DNA of 64,000 bases from Flavobacterium pectinovorum (GCF_900142715.1 NZ_FRBX01000004.1:248001-312000), one strand, 5' to 3'; positions 36,602-45,998 are shown, counted from the first letter of the stretch. Numbers and translations are program-made. The notes: generated by a model not told the origin, from the sequence alone.

Positions 36602-37720
36602 ATGAAATTTGTAATAATAACACACGTCATACATATTCAGGACGAAAATCAGTATTTGGGCTATGGCCCTTATGTTTCTGAAATGAATATTTGGCTAAAA
36701 TACGTTGATGAAGTAAAAATTGTTGGATCATTAATAAAAAAAACTCCAACAGTAATTGATATAGCATACAAGCATCAAAAAATTGATTTTGTCAGCGTTC
36801 CAAGTTTTAGTTTTACCAGTTTAAAAAATAATTTAATTTCAATTTTTAAATTACCGGTAATTTTTTGGAGAATATTCGGAGCAATGAAAGATGCAGATCA
36901 TATTCATTTGCGTTGTCCGGGAAATATTGGTTTAGTGGGGTGTATTGCGCAAATATTTTTCCCAAATAAAATAAAAACGGCTAAATATGCCGGAAATTGG
37001 GATCCAAAAAGTAAGCAGCCCTGGACATACAAACTGCAAAAATGGATTTTGAGCAACACTTTTCTAACTCGAAACATGCAGGTTTTGGTTTATGGTAATT
37101 GGGAAAACCAATCCAAAAACATAAAGCCCTTTTTTACCGCGACATATTCAGAATCTGAGAAAGAGACTTTTCAAAAAACAGGATTTGAGGAAACTATAGA
37201 ATTTGTTTTTGTTGGAAGTTTAGTTGCCGGTAAAAATCCGATTTACGCCATAAAATTAGTGAAACAACTAATTAAAAAAGAACAAAACGTGGTTTTGAAC
37301 TTGTACGGAGAAGGAATTGAAAGAAGTGTTTTGGAACAATATATTCAAGAAAACCAATTGTCGAAAAATATCATTCTACATGGTAATCAGGATAAGGAAA
37401 CAATAAAAAAGGCTTATCAAAAGAGCCATTTTGTACTATTGCCTTCTAAAAGCGAAGGCTGGCCAAAAGCTGTTGCCGAAGCTATGTTTTGGGGATGTGT
37501 TCCTGTTGCAACAAAAGTTTCATGCGTTCCCTTTATGCTTGATAATGGAGACAGAGGAGTTTTGTTAAACATGGATTTGGATAAGGATGTGGTTGATATG
37601 GAAGAAATATTGATGAATGAAGCAGCATTTTTTAATAAAAGTAAATCAGCTACAGCATGGTCACAAAAATATACGACAGATGTTTTCGAATCTGAAATTA
37701 AAAAGCTTTTAGAAAAATGA
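36602..37720 (+). CDS. GT4-family glycosyltransferase
   Basis: 372-aa GT-B enzyme. The N-terminal half contains DQYLGYGPYV-like sequence (read as ENQYLGYGPYVSEMNIWLK) and HIHLRCPGNIGLVGCIAQIF. The donor half has FVFVGSLVAGKNPIYAIKLV, VVLNLYGEGIERSVLEQY, IILHGNQDKETIKKAYQ and LLPSKSEGWPKAVAEAMFWG (E-x7-E), then VPVATKVSCVPFML. Starts two bases after the previous stop and overlaps the next gene by four. Confidence 0.89.
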   Translation: MKFVIITHVIHIQDENQYLGYGPYVSEMNIWLKYVDEVKIVGSLIKKTPTVIDIAYKHQKIDFVSVPSFSFTSLKNNLISIFKLPVIFWRIFGAMKDADHIHLRCPGNIGLVGCIAQIFFPNKIKTAKYAGNWDPKSKQPWTYKLQKWILSNTFLTRNMQVLVYGNWENQSKNIKPFFTATYSESEKETFQKTGFEETIEFVFVGSLVAGKNPIYAIKLVKQLIKKEQNVVLNLYGEGIERSVLEQYIQENQLSKNIILHGNQDKETIKKAYQKSHFVLLPSKSEGWPKAVAEAMFWGCVPVATKVSCVPFMLDNGDRGVLLNMDLDKDVVDMEEILMNEAAFFNKSKSATAWSQKYTTDVFESEIKKLLEK

Positions 37721-38805
37721 GAATTGTACAAATTATAGATTCCCTAGAAGCTGGTGGAGCTGAAAGAATGGCGGTAAATTACGCAAATGCTTTAGCTAAA
37801 AAAATATCTTTTTCAGGTTTAATAGCCACAAGAAAAGAAGGAACATTAAGAAGTCAAATCGATTCGAAGGTTTCTTACCTCTTTTTAGAAAAGAAAAAAG
37901 CTGTTGATTTTCAGTCTGTTTTTCGTTTAAGAAGTTATATTAAAAAGAATAAGATTGATCTTATTCAGGCACATAGTTCTTCTTTTTTTACAGCTGTTTT
38001 AGTAAAATTAACGTATCCCAAAATAAAAATTATTTGGCACGATCACTATGGCATTTCCCAGGATTTGTCTTCCAGGAAAAAAACAGGTTTAAAGTTGGGG
38101 TCATTCTTTTTTTTGGGTATTATTTCTGTGAATTCAGCTTTAAAAGAATGGGCAATAAATAGTTTATCGTGTTCTAATGTTATTTATTTTCCAAATTTTA
38201 TTGAAGACTCTTTTAGTTCAAACGAAGAGTTGGTTTTAAAAGGAATTGAAGGAAAAAGAATTATTTGTGTAGCCAATTTACGTCCCCAAAAAAATCATAA
38301 TTTAATAGTAGATACTGCGAATTTATTTAAAGATAAATTTCCTGATTGGAGTTTTCATTTATTTGGGAAAGATTTTAAAGATGCCTATTCTGAGGATTTA
38401 AAGAAAAAAAATATTGATTTAAAACTTGAAAATACCGTTTATTTTTACGGAACAACGAATAATGTAAGTTCGGCATTAAAACAATGTCAGATTGGTGTTT
38501 TAGCATCATTATCAGAAGGACTTCCATTAGCTGTTTTAGAATATGGATTACATAAATTACCAGTTGTTGCAACAAATGTTGGCGAAATTTCAAAGGTAAT
38601 TAGTAATGAAAAAGAAGGATTAATTGCAAAGTCCAACGATTTGAACCAATTTGCAGATTGTATTCAAAAATTGATAAATAATGAAAGCTATCGAATAGAA
38701 ATGGGAATGAATTTAAATAAAAAAATACTTTTAAATTACAGTCAGGAAGTAATTCTTGAAGATTATGTTTTATGGTTGCATTCTTTGACTAATTTTGAGA
38801 TTTAA
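37717..38805 (+). CDS. GT4-family glycosyltransferase
   Basis: 362-aa GT-B enzyme, the last glycosyltransferase of the run. The N-terminal glycine loop is VQIIDSLEAGGAERMAVNYA (about residues 3-22), the WHDHYGIS region follows, and the donor domain shows IICVANLRPQKNHNLIVDTA, WSFHLFGKDFKDAY, VYFYGTTNNVSSAL and LASLSEGLPLAVLEYGLHKL with PVVATNVGEI. Overlaps the upstream GT4 by four bases, and the ligase/polymerase-like gene follows after 18 bases. Confidence 0.91.
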   Translation: MRIVQIIDSLEAGGAERMAVNYANALAKKISFSGLIATRKEGTLRSQIDSKVSYLFLEKKKAVDFQSVFRLRSYIKKNKIDLIQAHSSSFFTAVLVKLTYPKIKIIWHDHYGISQDLSSRKKTGLKLGSFFFLGIISVNSALKEWAINSLSCSNVIYFPNFIEDSFSSNEELVLKGIEGKRIICVANLRPQKNHNLIVDTANLFKDKFPDWSFHLFGKDFKDAYSEDLKKKNIDLKLENTVYFYGTTNNVSSALKQCQIGVLASLSEGLPLAVLEYGLHKLPVVATNVGEISKVISNEKEGLIAKSNDLNQFADCIQKLINNESYRIEMGMNLNKKILLNYSQEVILEDYVLWLHSLTNFEI

Positions 38806-38823
38806 TATAGTATTTAAAAATAG

Positions 38824-40164
38824 ATGAAGAAAACCTCACTATCATATGGTTATATAATTTTGATCCATGCATTAATTGCTTTAGCAGTTTTTGCACTTCC
38901 TTTTTTATCAAAAATTTATGCCATTGTAGTACCGGTAGTTGGTTTTTTAATTGTTGTAAAAAAGCAAAATAAAAATAATGAAGTTCTTTTAGTAACAGCC
39001 TATATGGTTGGAGTTGAGGTTTTTTTGCGAATGACAGGAGGGAACTTTAATAATGAATTCATTAAATTTAATATTATTGGTTTCATGCTTTTGGGAATGA
39101 TTTATAGTAATTTTTCAACAAAGGCCTTTGTCTTTTGGTTTTTTTTAATACTCTTAATTCCGGGTATATTGATGGCTGTTGCAGTTGCTAATTTTAATAC
39201 AGACATCAGAAAAGCATTGGTTTTTAATTTGTCTGGCCCTGTTTGCTTAGCGATTTGTGCTGTTTATATGTTTAAACGAAATGTTTTGTTTTCAGATCTG
39301 CAAAATATAATCCTGGCAATGGGTTTTCCAATATTTACAACTGCAATTTACTTATTTCTATACAACCCAAGTGTGAAAGATGTAGTAACGGGAACGCAAT
39401 CTAATTTTGCAACCTCGGGGGGATTTGGTCCTAATCAGGTTTCTACAGTTTTGGGATTAGGAATATTTATCTTTTTTGCACAGCTGCTTTTATTTTCAAA
39501 ATCAAAAAAACTAATGTTTTTAAATGGGGCTTTGTTACTGTTAATTAGCTTTAGAGCCATAGTTACTTTTTCGAGAGGTGGTGTAATTACTGCAGTTGTT
39601 ATGATTATGTGTTTATTGTTCTTGTTGTACTATTTTTCAAGTCCAAGAGGCAAAAGTAAATTTACAACAGTCTTCATCGTAACGATTTTAATGGGAATTG
39701 GACTCTGGACCTACAGTTATTTGCAAACTGGCGGGTTGATAGAGAAACGTTACGCAAATAAAGATGCCAAAGGGCGAACCAAAAAAGATCGTTTGGGAGG
39801 AAGAGAAGAAATTATAGATACAGAATTGAAACTTTTTGTAGATAATCCTGTTCTTGGGGTAGGCGCAGGTATGGGAAAACAGGCGCGAGAGGAATCTTTT
39901 GGTATGGAAGCTGCATCTCATAATGAAATTTCACGTATGTTAAGTGAGCATGGTTTATTTGGTGTTATGGGGCTTTTTATATTATTTGTTACACCATTTA
40001 TTCTTTACTTCGATAACAAACAGCATTTATATTTTCTTTCCTTTTATGTTTTTTGGCTTCTTACTATAAACCACGCTGCCATGCGTACGGCAGCCCCAGC
40101 TTTCGTTTATGCTTTGACATTACTATCGGTCAAAGTGAAGATTCCTGAAAAACCTGAAGATTAG
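38824..40164 (+). CDS. O-antigen ligase/polymerase family membrane protein (Wzy_C)
   Basis: 446-aa polytopic membrane protein with about ten or more hydrophobic segments. AIVTFSRGGVITAVVMIMCL is the Wzy_C-type motif with conserved Arg, and the large periplasmic loop contains NPVLGVGAGMGKQAREESFG and AASHNEISRMLSEHGLFGVMG, with the His typical of the family. It either polymerises repeat units (Wzy) or ligates finished glycan to lipid A-core (WaaL). Because the locus has an ABC exporter and no visible Wzx, ligase activity is the simpler reading, but sequence alone does not decide. Confidence 0.85.
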   Translation: MKKTSLSYGYIILIHALIALAVFALPFLSKIYAIVVPVVGFLIVVKKQNKNNEVLLVTAYMVGVEVFLRMTGGNFNNEFIKFNIIGFMLLGMIYSNFSTKAFVFWFFLILLIPGILMAVAVANFNTDIRKALVFNLSGPVCLAICAVYMFKRNVLFSDLQNIILAMGFPIFTTAIYLFLYNPSVKDVVTGTQSNFATSGGFGPNQVSTVLGLGIFIFFAQLLLFSKSKKLMFLNGALLLLISFRAIVTFSRGGVITAVVMIMCLLFLLYYFSSPRGKSKFTTVFIVTILMGIGLWTYSYLQTGGLIEKRYANKDAKGRTKKDRLGGREEIIDTELKLFVDNPVLGVGAGMGKQAREESFGMEAASHNEISRMLSEHGLFGVMGLFILFVTPFILYFDNKQHLYFLSFYVFWLLTINHAAMRTAAPAFVYALTLLSVKVKIPEKPED

Positions 40165-40189
40165 GTAGTTTATATTCTTTTTTTTATAA

Positions 40190-40197
40190 TACATTTG
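40190..40197 (+). promoter_or_regulatory. Bacteroidota -7 element before the second initiating transferase
   Basis: TACATTTG matches TAnnTTTG, 39 bases before the ATG at 40236 in a 71-base gap. No convincing -33 element, so confidence is moderate. Confidence 0.42.
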
Positions 40198-40235
40198 TTC
40201 TACGTTTTAGCCCCAAACCAAAACCAAATAAACCA

Positions 40236-41630
40236 ATGTTTACAAAAAATAAAATTCATTTCGAGATATCGGAAAGAAAAGTGTTGCTACATGCTTTCGA
40301 TGCTTTTTTTGTCCTGTTTACGCTATATCTCTTAAATCTGCTTTTTGATTTTCAGTATTTCCAATTTTCAATTACAAATTATTACAGAGAGATTGTTCTA
40401 ATATCCTATATATACATTTTCGGTTCCATTTTCGAGATGTATAACCTGCAGGTTGCAAGTAATCAGTTTCAAATTCTTAAAAGTACTGTTTTTACCGCAA
40501 CAACTACTGTGTCAGTTTATCTGTTAACACCTGTTTTATCTCCGGAATTACCCAAAAGCAGAATTGCAATTGTAATATTTTATTTTGCTGTTTTGTTTGC
40601 CTTATTAGCATGGAGATACATATATGTTTTTTTTCTGGCTTCTCATCGTTTTGTTCAAAATGTAGTTTTGATATGTGATAAGAACCAGGTTGAAGAACTG
40701 GTTTTAGGACTCGAAAATGTTGATCCGCATTATAAAATAATTGGTTTTGTAAATTCAGATTCTGTTTGTGAAAAAGATTTAGATTTTCATTATGTAAAAG
40801 AAATTAAAAAGGAAAATCTGGAAGATTTTGTAATCAACCATAATGTTGCCGAGATTGTCATTGCTTCTCAAAAAACAGACGGAATTACAGCCGATTTATA
40901 CCAGCAATTACTCCATTTGCTGCAATCAGGAAATATTATTCGGGAGTATACGCAAGTATACGAAAGTAAAACACAGCGTATCCCGGTTCAGTATATTGCC
41001 AGAGATTTTTACCGTTTTTTCCCTTTTAGCCGTAGCAATAATAATAAATTGTATCTGTTGCTGGCGCGAGTGCTTGAGTTCTTTTTCTCGTCTGTAGGTT
41101 TGTTGATATGCATGGTTTTGATACCGTTTATATCTTTTGCAAATCTTTTGGGAAACAAAGGAAAGTTATTTTACACACAAGAGAGAGTAGGTAAAAATGG
41201 TGATGTTTTTAAAATCTACAAATTTAGAACGATGGTCGAAAACTCTGAAGCAAACGGAGCCGTTTTTGCAACAGCTTCAGATAAACGTATTACACCATTT
41301 GGCAAGTTTATGCGTAAATCGAGAATTGACGAATTACCACAATTTTTTAATGTTTTAAGAGGCGATATGGCAGTAATTGGGCCAAGACCCGAACGTCCGT
41401 TTTTTGTTACTGAAATTGCACAGATAATGCCATTTTACGAAACAAGACACGTCATAAAACCAGGACTCACAGGCTGGGCACAGGTAAATTACTCTTATGG
41501 TGAATCAATAGAAGAGAGCTTGATAAAATTGCAGTATGATTTATACTATATCAAACACCGAAGTATATTTCTGGATTTAAGCATCACCTTCAAGACAATT
41601 ACAACAATTGTTTTTTATCGCGGACAATAG
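40236..41630 (+). CDS. Polyprenyl glycosylphosphotransferase (WbaP/WcaJ-type)
   Basis: Initiates glycan synthesis by moving a sugar-1-phosphate onto undecaprenyl phosphate. It is 464 aa. Four to five N-terminal membrane helices (about residues 15-140) are followed by a Rossmann-like region (VVLICDKNQVEEL, YKIIGFVNSD). A further helix and the bacterial sugar-transferase domain follow (about residues 270-464): LFYTQERVGKNGDVFKIYKF, RTMVENSEANGAV, KFMRKSRIDELPQFFNVLRG, DMAVIGPRPERPFF, and KPGLTGWAQVNYSYG. It is the last gene of the + strand locus and abuts the convergent DUF4105 gene with no gap. Confidence 0.94.
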   Translation: MFTKNKIHFEISERKVLLHAFDAFFVLFTLYLLNLLFDFQYFQFSITNYYREIVLISYIYIFGSIFEMYNLQVASNQFQILKSTVFTATTTVSVYLLTPVLSPELPKSRIAIVIFYFAVLFALLAWRYIYVFFLASHRFVQNVVLICDKNQVEELVLGLENVDPHYKIIGFVNSDSVCEKDLDFHYVKEIKKENLEDFVINHNVAEIVIASQKTDGITADLYQQLLHLLQSGNIIREYTQVYESKTQRIPVQYIARDFYRFFPFSRSNNNKLYLLLARVLEFFFSSVGLLICMVLIPFISFANLLGNKGKLFYTQERVGKNGDVFKIYKFRTMVENSEANGAVFATASDKRITPFGKFMRKSRIDELPQFFNVLRGDMAVIGPRPERPFFVTEIAQIMPFYETRHVIKPGLTGWAQVNYSYGESIEESLIKLQYDLYYIKHRSIFLDLSITFKTITTIVFYRGQ

Positions 41631-42767
41631 TTAGATAATGATAGGAATACGTTTTTTGTTTCGTATTGCTACTCTTACCAAAACAAAACCACTTGTAATT
41701 ATCATTGGTAAAACAATTATAAAATGAGCTTTATTGATCATAAAGATGCTATAGATTACTAAGAAAATCAAATGTAAAACAGCAAATCGATACGTCCATT
41801 TTTTGTTTTTTGCAATGGAGAGAAAAATCAAAATAAGCAATAGCGGACTAAATAAAAGCACATTGTAGTTCATTGATAATTCCAGGTGGAAAGAATAGAA
41901 CCCAACACAAACAAAAAAGATTCCCATTAAAGATAAAACTAAAAGATAAATTTTGTCTACAGTTTTATTGTGAGCTAACACTATAAAAGCCAAAATGATG
42001 AGGTAAGAATAAATATTGTTCCACCATGAAGCCGGTGTTTCTTTTTCGAAAAAAAGAAGCGTTTTGCTTTTGGAAGCTAAAGGTTTATTTTGAAAACTTA
42101 CTTTCTCTAAACTGTTTTTTAATTCAAATGGCAAAAATATTCTCGTCCCCAATTGGTCTACTTTTGTTCCGAAAATAATGCTTGTGCCTAATTTTTCGTA
42201 AAAATGACCATCAAAATAAGGGTATAAAATAGATCTGTAAGTAATGTCTGTGTCGCCTTTTTTCACAATTACATTTTCATTCAAAGTGTTATTGATAATA
42301 TCGACAACCATCGAAGTGCAATTTTTATCAATAAATTTATAGGTGTAATAGCGATCTTCAGAAAGCAAAGTGGCATTTAATTTATCAAAAAGCTTTTGTT
42401 TTAAATCCTGCGAAATAAGCAATTCCTGCTCAAAAACACTTCTTTTTTCAATATTATATTCCTCCATAAATTCAGAGAAAGAGTGTGTGATTACAAAGTA
42501 TTGTAAGTCTCCCTTGGTGAATTTTGCAACGAAATTTGGAGTCCTAAAATCAAAAGCACCGTAATTATAAACAACATCAAGATTATTTGCCGGATCAGAA
42601 ACCCTAATCGCCGTATGTCCGAAATAGGAATAGGTTTCATTCCCTAAACCACAAGTAATAACGCTAATTTTTGCATCTTTTGATAGAGGAACACTTTGGC
42701 CAAAACCAATACTGAAACTTAGTAATACTAATAAATTAAAAAGTGTTTTAAAATTGACTTTTTTCAT
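41631..42767 (-). CDS. DUF4105 (Lnb-like) membrane protein
   Basis: 378 aa. A signal-peptide-like N-terminus (to SIGFGQ, about residue 24) precedes a periplasmic DUF4105 domain: ISVITCGLGNETYSYFGHTA, IRVSDPANNLDVVYNYGAFD, ITHSFSEFMEEY, and YKFIDKNCTSMVVDIIN with a Cys in DKNC. The C-terminal third has about four or five membrane helices (from about residue 255). As I recall, the DUF4105 domain corresponds to Lnb, a lipoprotein N-acyltransferase of Bacteroidota; the Cys and His would then be catalytic. That function is from family knowledge, not shown here. It lies 37 bases downstream of the PorV-like gene, probably as one operon. Confidence 0.78.
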   Translation of the reverse strand: MKKVNFKTLFNLLVLLSFSIGFGQSVPLSKDAKISVITCGLGNETYSYFGHTAIRVSDPANNLDVVYNYGAFDFRTPNFVAKFTKGDLQYFVITHSFSEFMEEYNIEKRSVFEQELLISQDLKQKLFDKLNATLLSEDRYYTYKFIDKNCTSMVVDIINNTLNENVIVKKGDTDITYRSILYPYFDGHFYEKLGTSIIFGTKVDQLGTRIFLPFELKNSLEKVSFQNKPLASKSKTLLFFEKETPASWWNNIYSYLIILAFIVLAHNKTVDKIYLLVLSLMGIFFVCVGFYSFHLELSMNYNVLLFSPLLLILIFLSIAKNKKWTYRFAVLHLIFLVIYSIFMINKAHFIIVLPMIITSGFVLVRVAIRNKKRIPIII

Positions 42768-42804
42768 GATTAAAAATTTTAAGAAGTTTGATGGTTTTTA
42801 ATTT

Positions 42805-43869
42805 TTATCTAAAGATACCTAAATCTACTTTCAAAGAAAAAATATTCGAATACAAAGCAGTACTTTGGTTTCCTAAATCAGTCAGGGCATAATCAACCTG
42901 AATGCCTTTGTATTTAAAACCCAAACCAATATTGGGTTGGAAATTTATTTTTTCAGTATTATCCAATTGTGTAACATTTTGGAAATTTCCCGCTCCGGCT
43001 CTTAAAAAAACAAGCTCAGTATATCCAAATTCAAAACCTACAGCCGGATCAATGCTCACAACTTTTGATGAGATAATATCGTTTGTTTGTTCAAAACGCA
43101 TATTCAAATTTGTAGCAACCAAAAGACTGTAATCGTTATGAAATTCTATCTTTTTTGAAACTCCTAATTGTGCTTTTGGTAAGGTAATTTCAGTACTTTC
43201 CGGTAGTTCAGTATTTTCTCCCGGTATTGCATTGGCAATTTTTTCGTATTCTTCTTCATCAATATTCCAAACATTATAAGTCGTTGTAATATCACGAAGC
43301 ATTAAACCAAATTTCCAATCGTTCTTTTCAAACTGCAAACCAAAATCAAAACCAAATCCCCATGAATTGGCAAATTTTCCAATAACACGTCGAATTATTT
43401 TTGCATTTACGCCATATTGAAAACCTTCAACAGGCAATTTTCTTGCGTATGAAAAAGTAAAACCATAATCAGCGGTCGAAAACAAGCTAATTCTATTATA
43501 GTCAATATTTCCCTGACTGTCGATCAATTCGGTTGTGTCCATAATATCATCAACACCAAAACGAATCATCGAAATTCCCCAGGCACTTCTCTCATCAATC
43601 GGGCTTGCATATCCTATATAATCATATTGTGCAATATTAGCAAAGTAATTGGCGTGCATTAATGAAATCTGATGATCTTCAAGATGTGTCAAACCTGCCG
43701 GATTCCAATAAACTGAATTTACGTCTTCTGTAGAAGCAACTACAGCGCTCGACATTCCTAATGCTGCGGCGTCAACACCAATGTTCATAAACTCATTCGA
43801 ATATTTTCGAACAGTTTGTGCATATTGTGTAAAACTCCAAAATAATAAAAGCCCAAAAAGTTTCTTCAA
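42805..43869 (-). CDS. PorV/PorQ-family outer-membrane protein
   Basis: 354 aa. A signal peptide (MKKLFGLLLFWSFTQYAQ) is followed by a beta-barrel of the PorV/PorQ (UPF0164/FadL-like) type. NIGVDAAALGMSSAVVAS, DVNSVYWNPAGLTHLED and IAQYDYIGYASPIDE near the N-terminus are family marks, and alternating hydrophobic strands continue to a terminal LKVDLGIFR. PorV-type proteins serve the type IX secretion system in Bacteroidota, but many paralogues have no assigned role, so T9SS involvement is only a possibility. Confidence 0.83.
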   Translation of the reverse strand: MKKLFGLLLFWSFTQYAQTVRKYSNEFMNIGVDAAALGMSSAVVASTEDVNSVYWNPAGLTHLEDHQISLMHANYFANIAQYDYIGYASPIDERSAWGISMIRFGVDDIMDTTELIDSQGNIDYNRISLFSTADYGFTFSYARKLPVEGFQYGVNAKIIRRVIGKFANSWGFGFDFGLQFEKNDWKFGLMLRDITTTYNVWNIDEEEYEKIANAIPGENTELPESTEITLPKAQLGVSKKIEFHNDYSLLVATNLNMRFEQTNDIISSKVVSIDPAVGFEFGYTELVFLRAGAGNFQNVTQLDNTEKINFQPNIGLGFKYKGIQVDYALTDLGNQSTALYSNIFSLKVDLGIFR

Positions 43870-43910
43870 CGGATTTTTTTTTGCAAACCGAAGTCTGTTT
43901 TAATTTTCAT

Positions 43911-43918
43911 CAAAAATA
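43911..43918 (-). promoter_or_regulatory. Possible -7 element for the PorV-like/DUF4105 pair
   Basis: On the minus strand TATTTTTG matches TAnnTTTG, about 41 bases before the ATG at 43869. No -33 match found. The 43870-44125 gap separates this minus-strand pair from plus-strand pssA and should hold both promoters. Confidence 0.4.
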
Positions 43919-44125
43919 TAATATTTTACTCATCTAATTTCTTCCTTTTAATAAATATTGCAAAAGAGAGATTTTGAAATAAAAAAACTTTTGTAAATTG
44001 ATTTTAAATGAAATTGCAATAAAGTAAATTGTTCATTTAATTTTAATGTAAATTTTTTAAACTAATGATGTAAATTGTCACATATTATGCGAAATTTGCG
44101 CTAACCATAATCAAATTTATAAAAC

Positions 44126-44836
44126 ATGAATATCAAAAAACACATTCCAAACCTAATTACATTAATTAATCTATTTTGTGGTTGTATCGCAGTTGTTTTC
44201 ATTTCAGAAGCTAATTACGAAATGGCTTTTTACATGGTTTGTTTAGGAATCTTTTTTGATTTTTTTGATGGCTTTTTTGCCAGATTATTTAAAGTTTCAA
44301 GTCCGCTTGGATTACAGTTAGATTCTTTGGCGGATATGGTAACCAGTGGAGTCGCTCCGGGTTATGTAATGTACAGTTTGTTTACAAACAGCGCACATGA
44401 ATTAGGAACAAATCCCGCGATTCCTTTTTTAGGATTTATTGTAACATTAGGATCTTGCTATAGATTAGCGAATTTCAATATAGATACCCGTCAAACCGAT
44501 TCGTTTATAGGTTTACCAACTCCTGCAAATGCACTTTTTATTTTAAGTCTGCCTTTGGTTTTAAAATTTTCAGATTCATTGCTGATGTTAGAGATTTTAA
44601 CGAACCAATGGGTTTTGTTGGTAATTACTTTATGCAGTGCTTATATTTTAAATGCTGAAATTCCGTTGTTTGCATTAAAAGTTAAAAAATTCAATCTGAA
44701 AGATAATGCACTTCAAATCGTGTTTTTATTAGTTTCTTTAGCTTTGGTAGTATTGCTTCAATATATTGCAATTCCGTTAATTATCATTTTTTACGTGCTG
44801 TTATCGGTTGTGAATAATATGTTTTTGAAAAAGTAG
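44126..44836 (+). CDS. pssA: CDP-diacylglycerol--serine O-phosphatidyltransferase
   Basis: Makes phosphatidylserine from CDP-diacylglycerol and serine in the inner membrane. It is 236 aa with several helices. The CDP-alcohol phosphotransferase signature D-G-x2-A-R-x8-G-x3-D-x3-D is visible as DGFFARLFKVSSPLGLQLDS followed by LAD (about residues 48-70). NLITLINLFCGCIAVVFI at the N-terminus is typical of bacterial type II PssA. A GH25 gene follows after 9 bases. Confidence 0.93.
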   Translation: MNIKKHIPNLITLINLFCGCIAVVFISEANYEMAFYMVCLGIFFDFFDGFFARLFKVSSPLGLQLDSLADMVTSGVAPGYVMYSLFTNSAHELGTNPAIPFLGFIVTLGSCYRLANFNIDTRQTDSFIGLPTPANALFILSLPLVLKFSDSLLMLEILTNQWVLLVITLCSAYILNAEIPLFALKVKKFNLKDNALQIVFLLVSLALVVLLQYIAIPLIIIFYVLLSVVNNMFLKK

Positions 44837-44845
44837 TTTATTTGA

Positions 44846-45703
44846 ATGGCAAGAAAAACCACTACACGAAGAAATTCTTATTCTAAAGCAAAACCTAAAA
44901 GATCTGTTTTTGGCAGCGCCATTCGCTTTATTTTTTATTCTTGCTTAGTGCTGATTTTTTTAGGTACGATTTATCATTATCGTGCAGGATTAGCTTTTTA
45001 TCTTGGTTTTAAATCAGGGAAAGTTTTAGAAGAAGATGAGGTAGACAAACACCTTTCTGACGTTAGAAATATTCAGGTTTTAGAAAATCACAAAGGAAAA
45101 GTGATTGGTATTGACGTATCTGAATTTCAGGGAAAAGTGGATTGGGAAGAAGTTGAAATTTTAGAAGAAAAATATCCTGTAAGTTTTGTTTTTATTCGCG
45201 CAACTGCCGGAAACGATAGAGTAGACAGGCAATTTACTCAAAATTGGGCTGGGGCCAAAGAAAACAAAATCATGCGTGGCGCTTATCACTACTACCGCCC
45301 GAATGAAAATTCTATAGAACAAGCGAACCTTTTTATTAAAACGGTAAAATTGCAAAAAGGTGATTTACCACCCGTTTTAGATATCGAAAGACTACCAAAA
45401 AATCAATCGTTGGATAGTTTGAAAAAAGGGTTAAAACGCTGGCTGACTAAAGTTGAGGCACATTATCAGGTTCGTCCCATAATTTATACAGGTGAACGTT
45501 ATTATAGTGATTTTCTAAAAGAAGAATTCGGCGAATATTTATTTTGGATAGCAAACTATAATTTCTACAGAGAAAAAATTGAAGACGATTGGCTTTTTTG
45601 GCAATTTACAGAGAAAGCATCTTTGCCAGGAATAAACCATCGTGTTGATGTGAATATCTACAATGGCGATTTAGAGCAATTGCAGTTTATAACAGTTGAG
45701 TAG
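44846..45703 (+). CDS. GH25 family lysozyme, membrane-anchored
   Basis: 285 aa. A basic N-terminus and one hydrophobic helix (about residues 22-50) anchor a GH25 muramidase domain (about residues 85-282). IGIDVSEFQGKVDWEEVE, FVFIRATAGNDRVDRQFTQN, MRGAYHYYRPNENS, LPPVLDIERLPKN (catalytic acidic residues), RPIIYTGERYYSDFL and WLFWQFTEKASLPG are all present. It likely cleaves peptidoglycan in the periplasm, in self-remodelling or envelope maintenance. It is the second gene of the pssA operon. Confidence 0.93.
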   Translation: MARKTTTRRNSYSKAKPKRSVFGSAIRFIFYSCLVLIFLGTIYHYRAGLAFYLGFKSGKVLEEDEVDKHLSDVRNIQVLENHKGKVIGIDVSEFQGKVDWEEVEILEEKYPVSFVFIRATAGNDRVDRQFTQNWAGAKENKIMRGAYHYYRPNENSIEQANLFIKTVKLQKGDLPPVLDIERLPKNQSLDSLKKGLKRWLTKVEAHYQVRPIIYTGERYYSDFLKEEFGEYLFWIANYNFYREKIEDDWLFWQFTEKASLPGINHRVDVNIYNGDLEQLQFITVE

Positions 45704-45748
45704 AATCCAGTTTTCAGTTTTAATATTTAAATCTGGAAGTTTTGAATC

Positions 45749-45970
45749 TTATTTTGATAAAAGAGCAATCGGAATTAAAGATAAAAGCGCTATCAAAATT
45801 AAAACAGAGTAAGGATTAGCAAAATTTACCGTGTAACCCATCCATTGAATTCTTTTTGGGGGAAGTAATCGTTTATCCTTCGGATTATAATAAAAGCATC
45901 CCAAATACCAATTATTTGGGTCTTTGTGCCAATTGTCGTAGTCTTCCTGAGTTGGTTCTTCTGACTTCAT
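45749..45970 (-). CDS. DUF5808 small membrane protein
   Basis: 73 aa. The N-terminal half has DPNNWYLGCFYYNPKDKRLL and PPKRIQWMGYTVNFANPYS, a pattern characteristic of DUF5808, followed by one C-terminal helix (about residues 53-71). Function unknown. Located downstream of lptB, behind that gene's terminator, and convergent with the GH25 gene. Confidence 0.72.
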   Translation of the reverse strand: MKSEEPTQEDYDNWHKDPNNWYLGCFYYNPKDKRLLPPKRIQWMGYTVNFANPYSVLILIALLSLIPIALLSK

Positions 45971-45998
45971 GTAGAATTAATATAAGATGTAAAAGAAA

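Noticed and set aside
37417..37731. 104-aa minus-strand open frame
   Set aside because: Antisense to the conserved donor domain of a GT4 gene; a shadow of that coding sequence.
38824..40164. Wzx flippase
   Set aside because: The RGG-type motif and the large periplasmic loop with a conserved His fit the ligase/polymerase family, not the MATE-like Wzx fold.
1..41630. Insertion sequence or integrase within the polysaccharide locus
   Set aside because: No transposase, integrase or terminal repeats were seen in any reading frame I examined.
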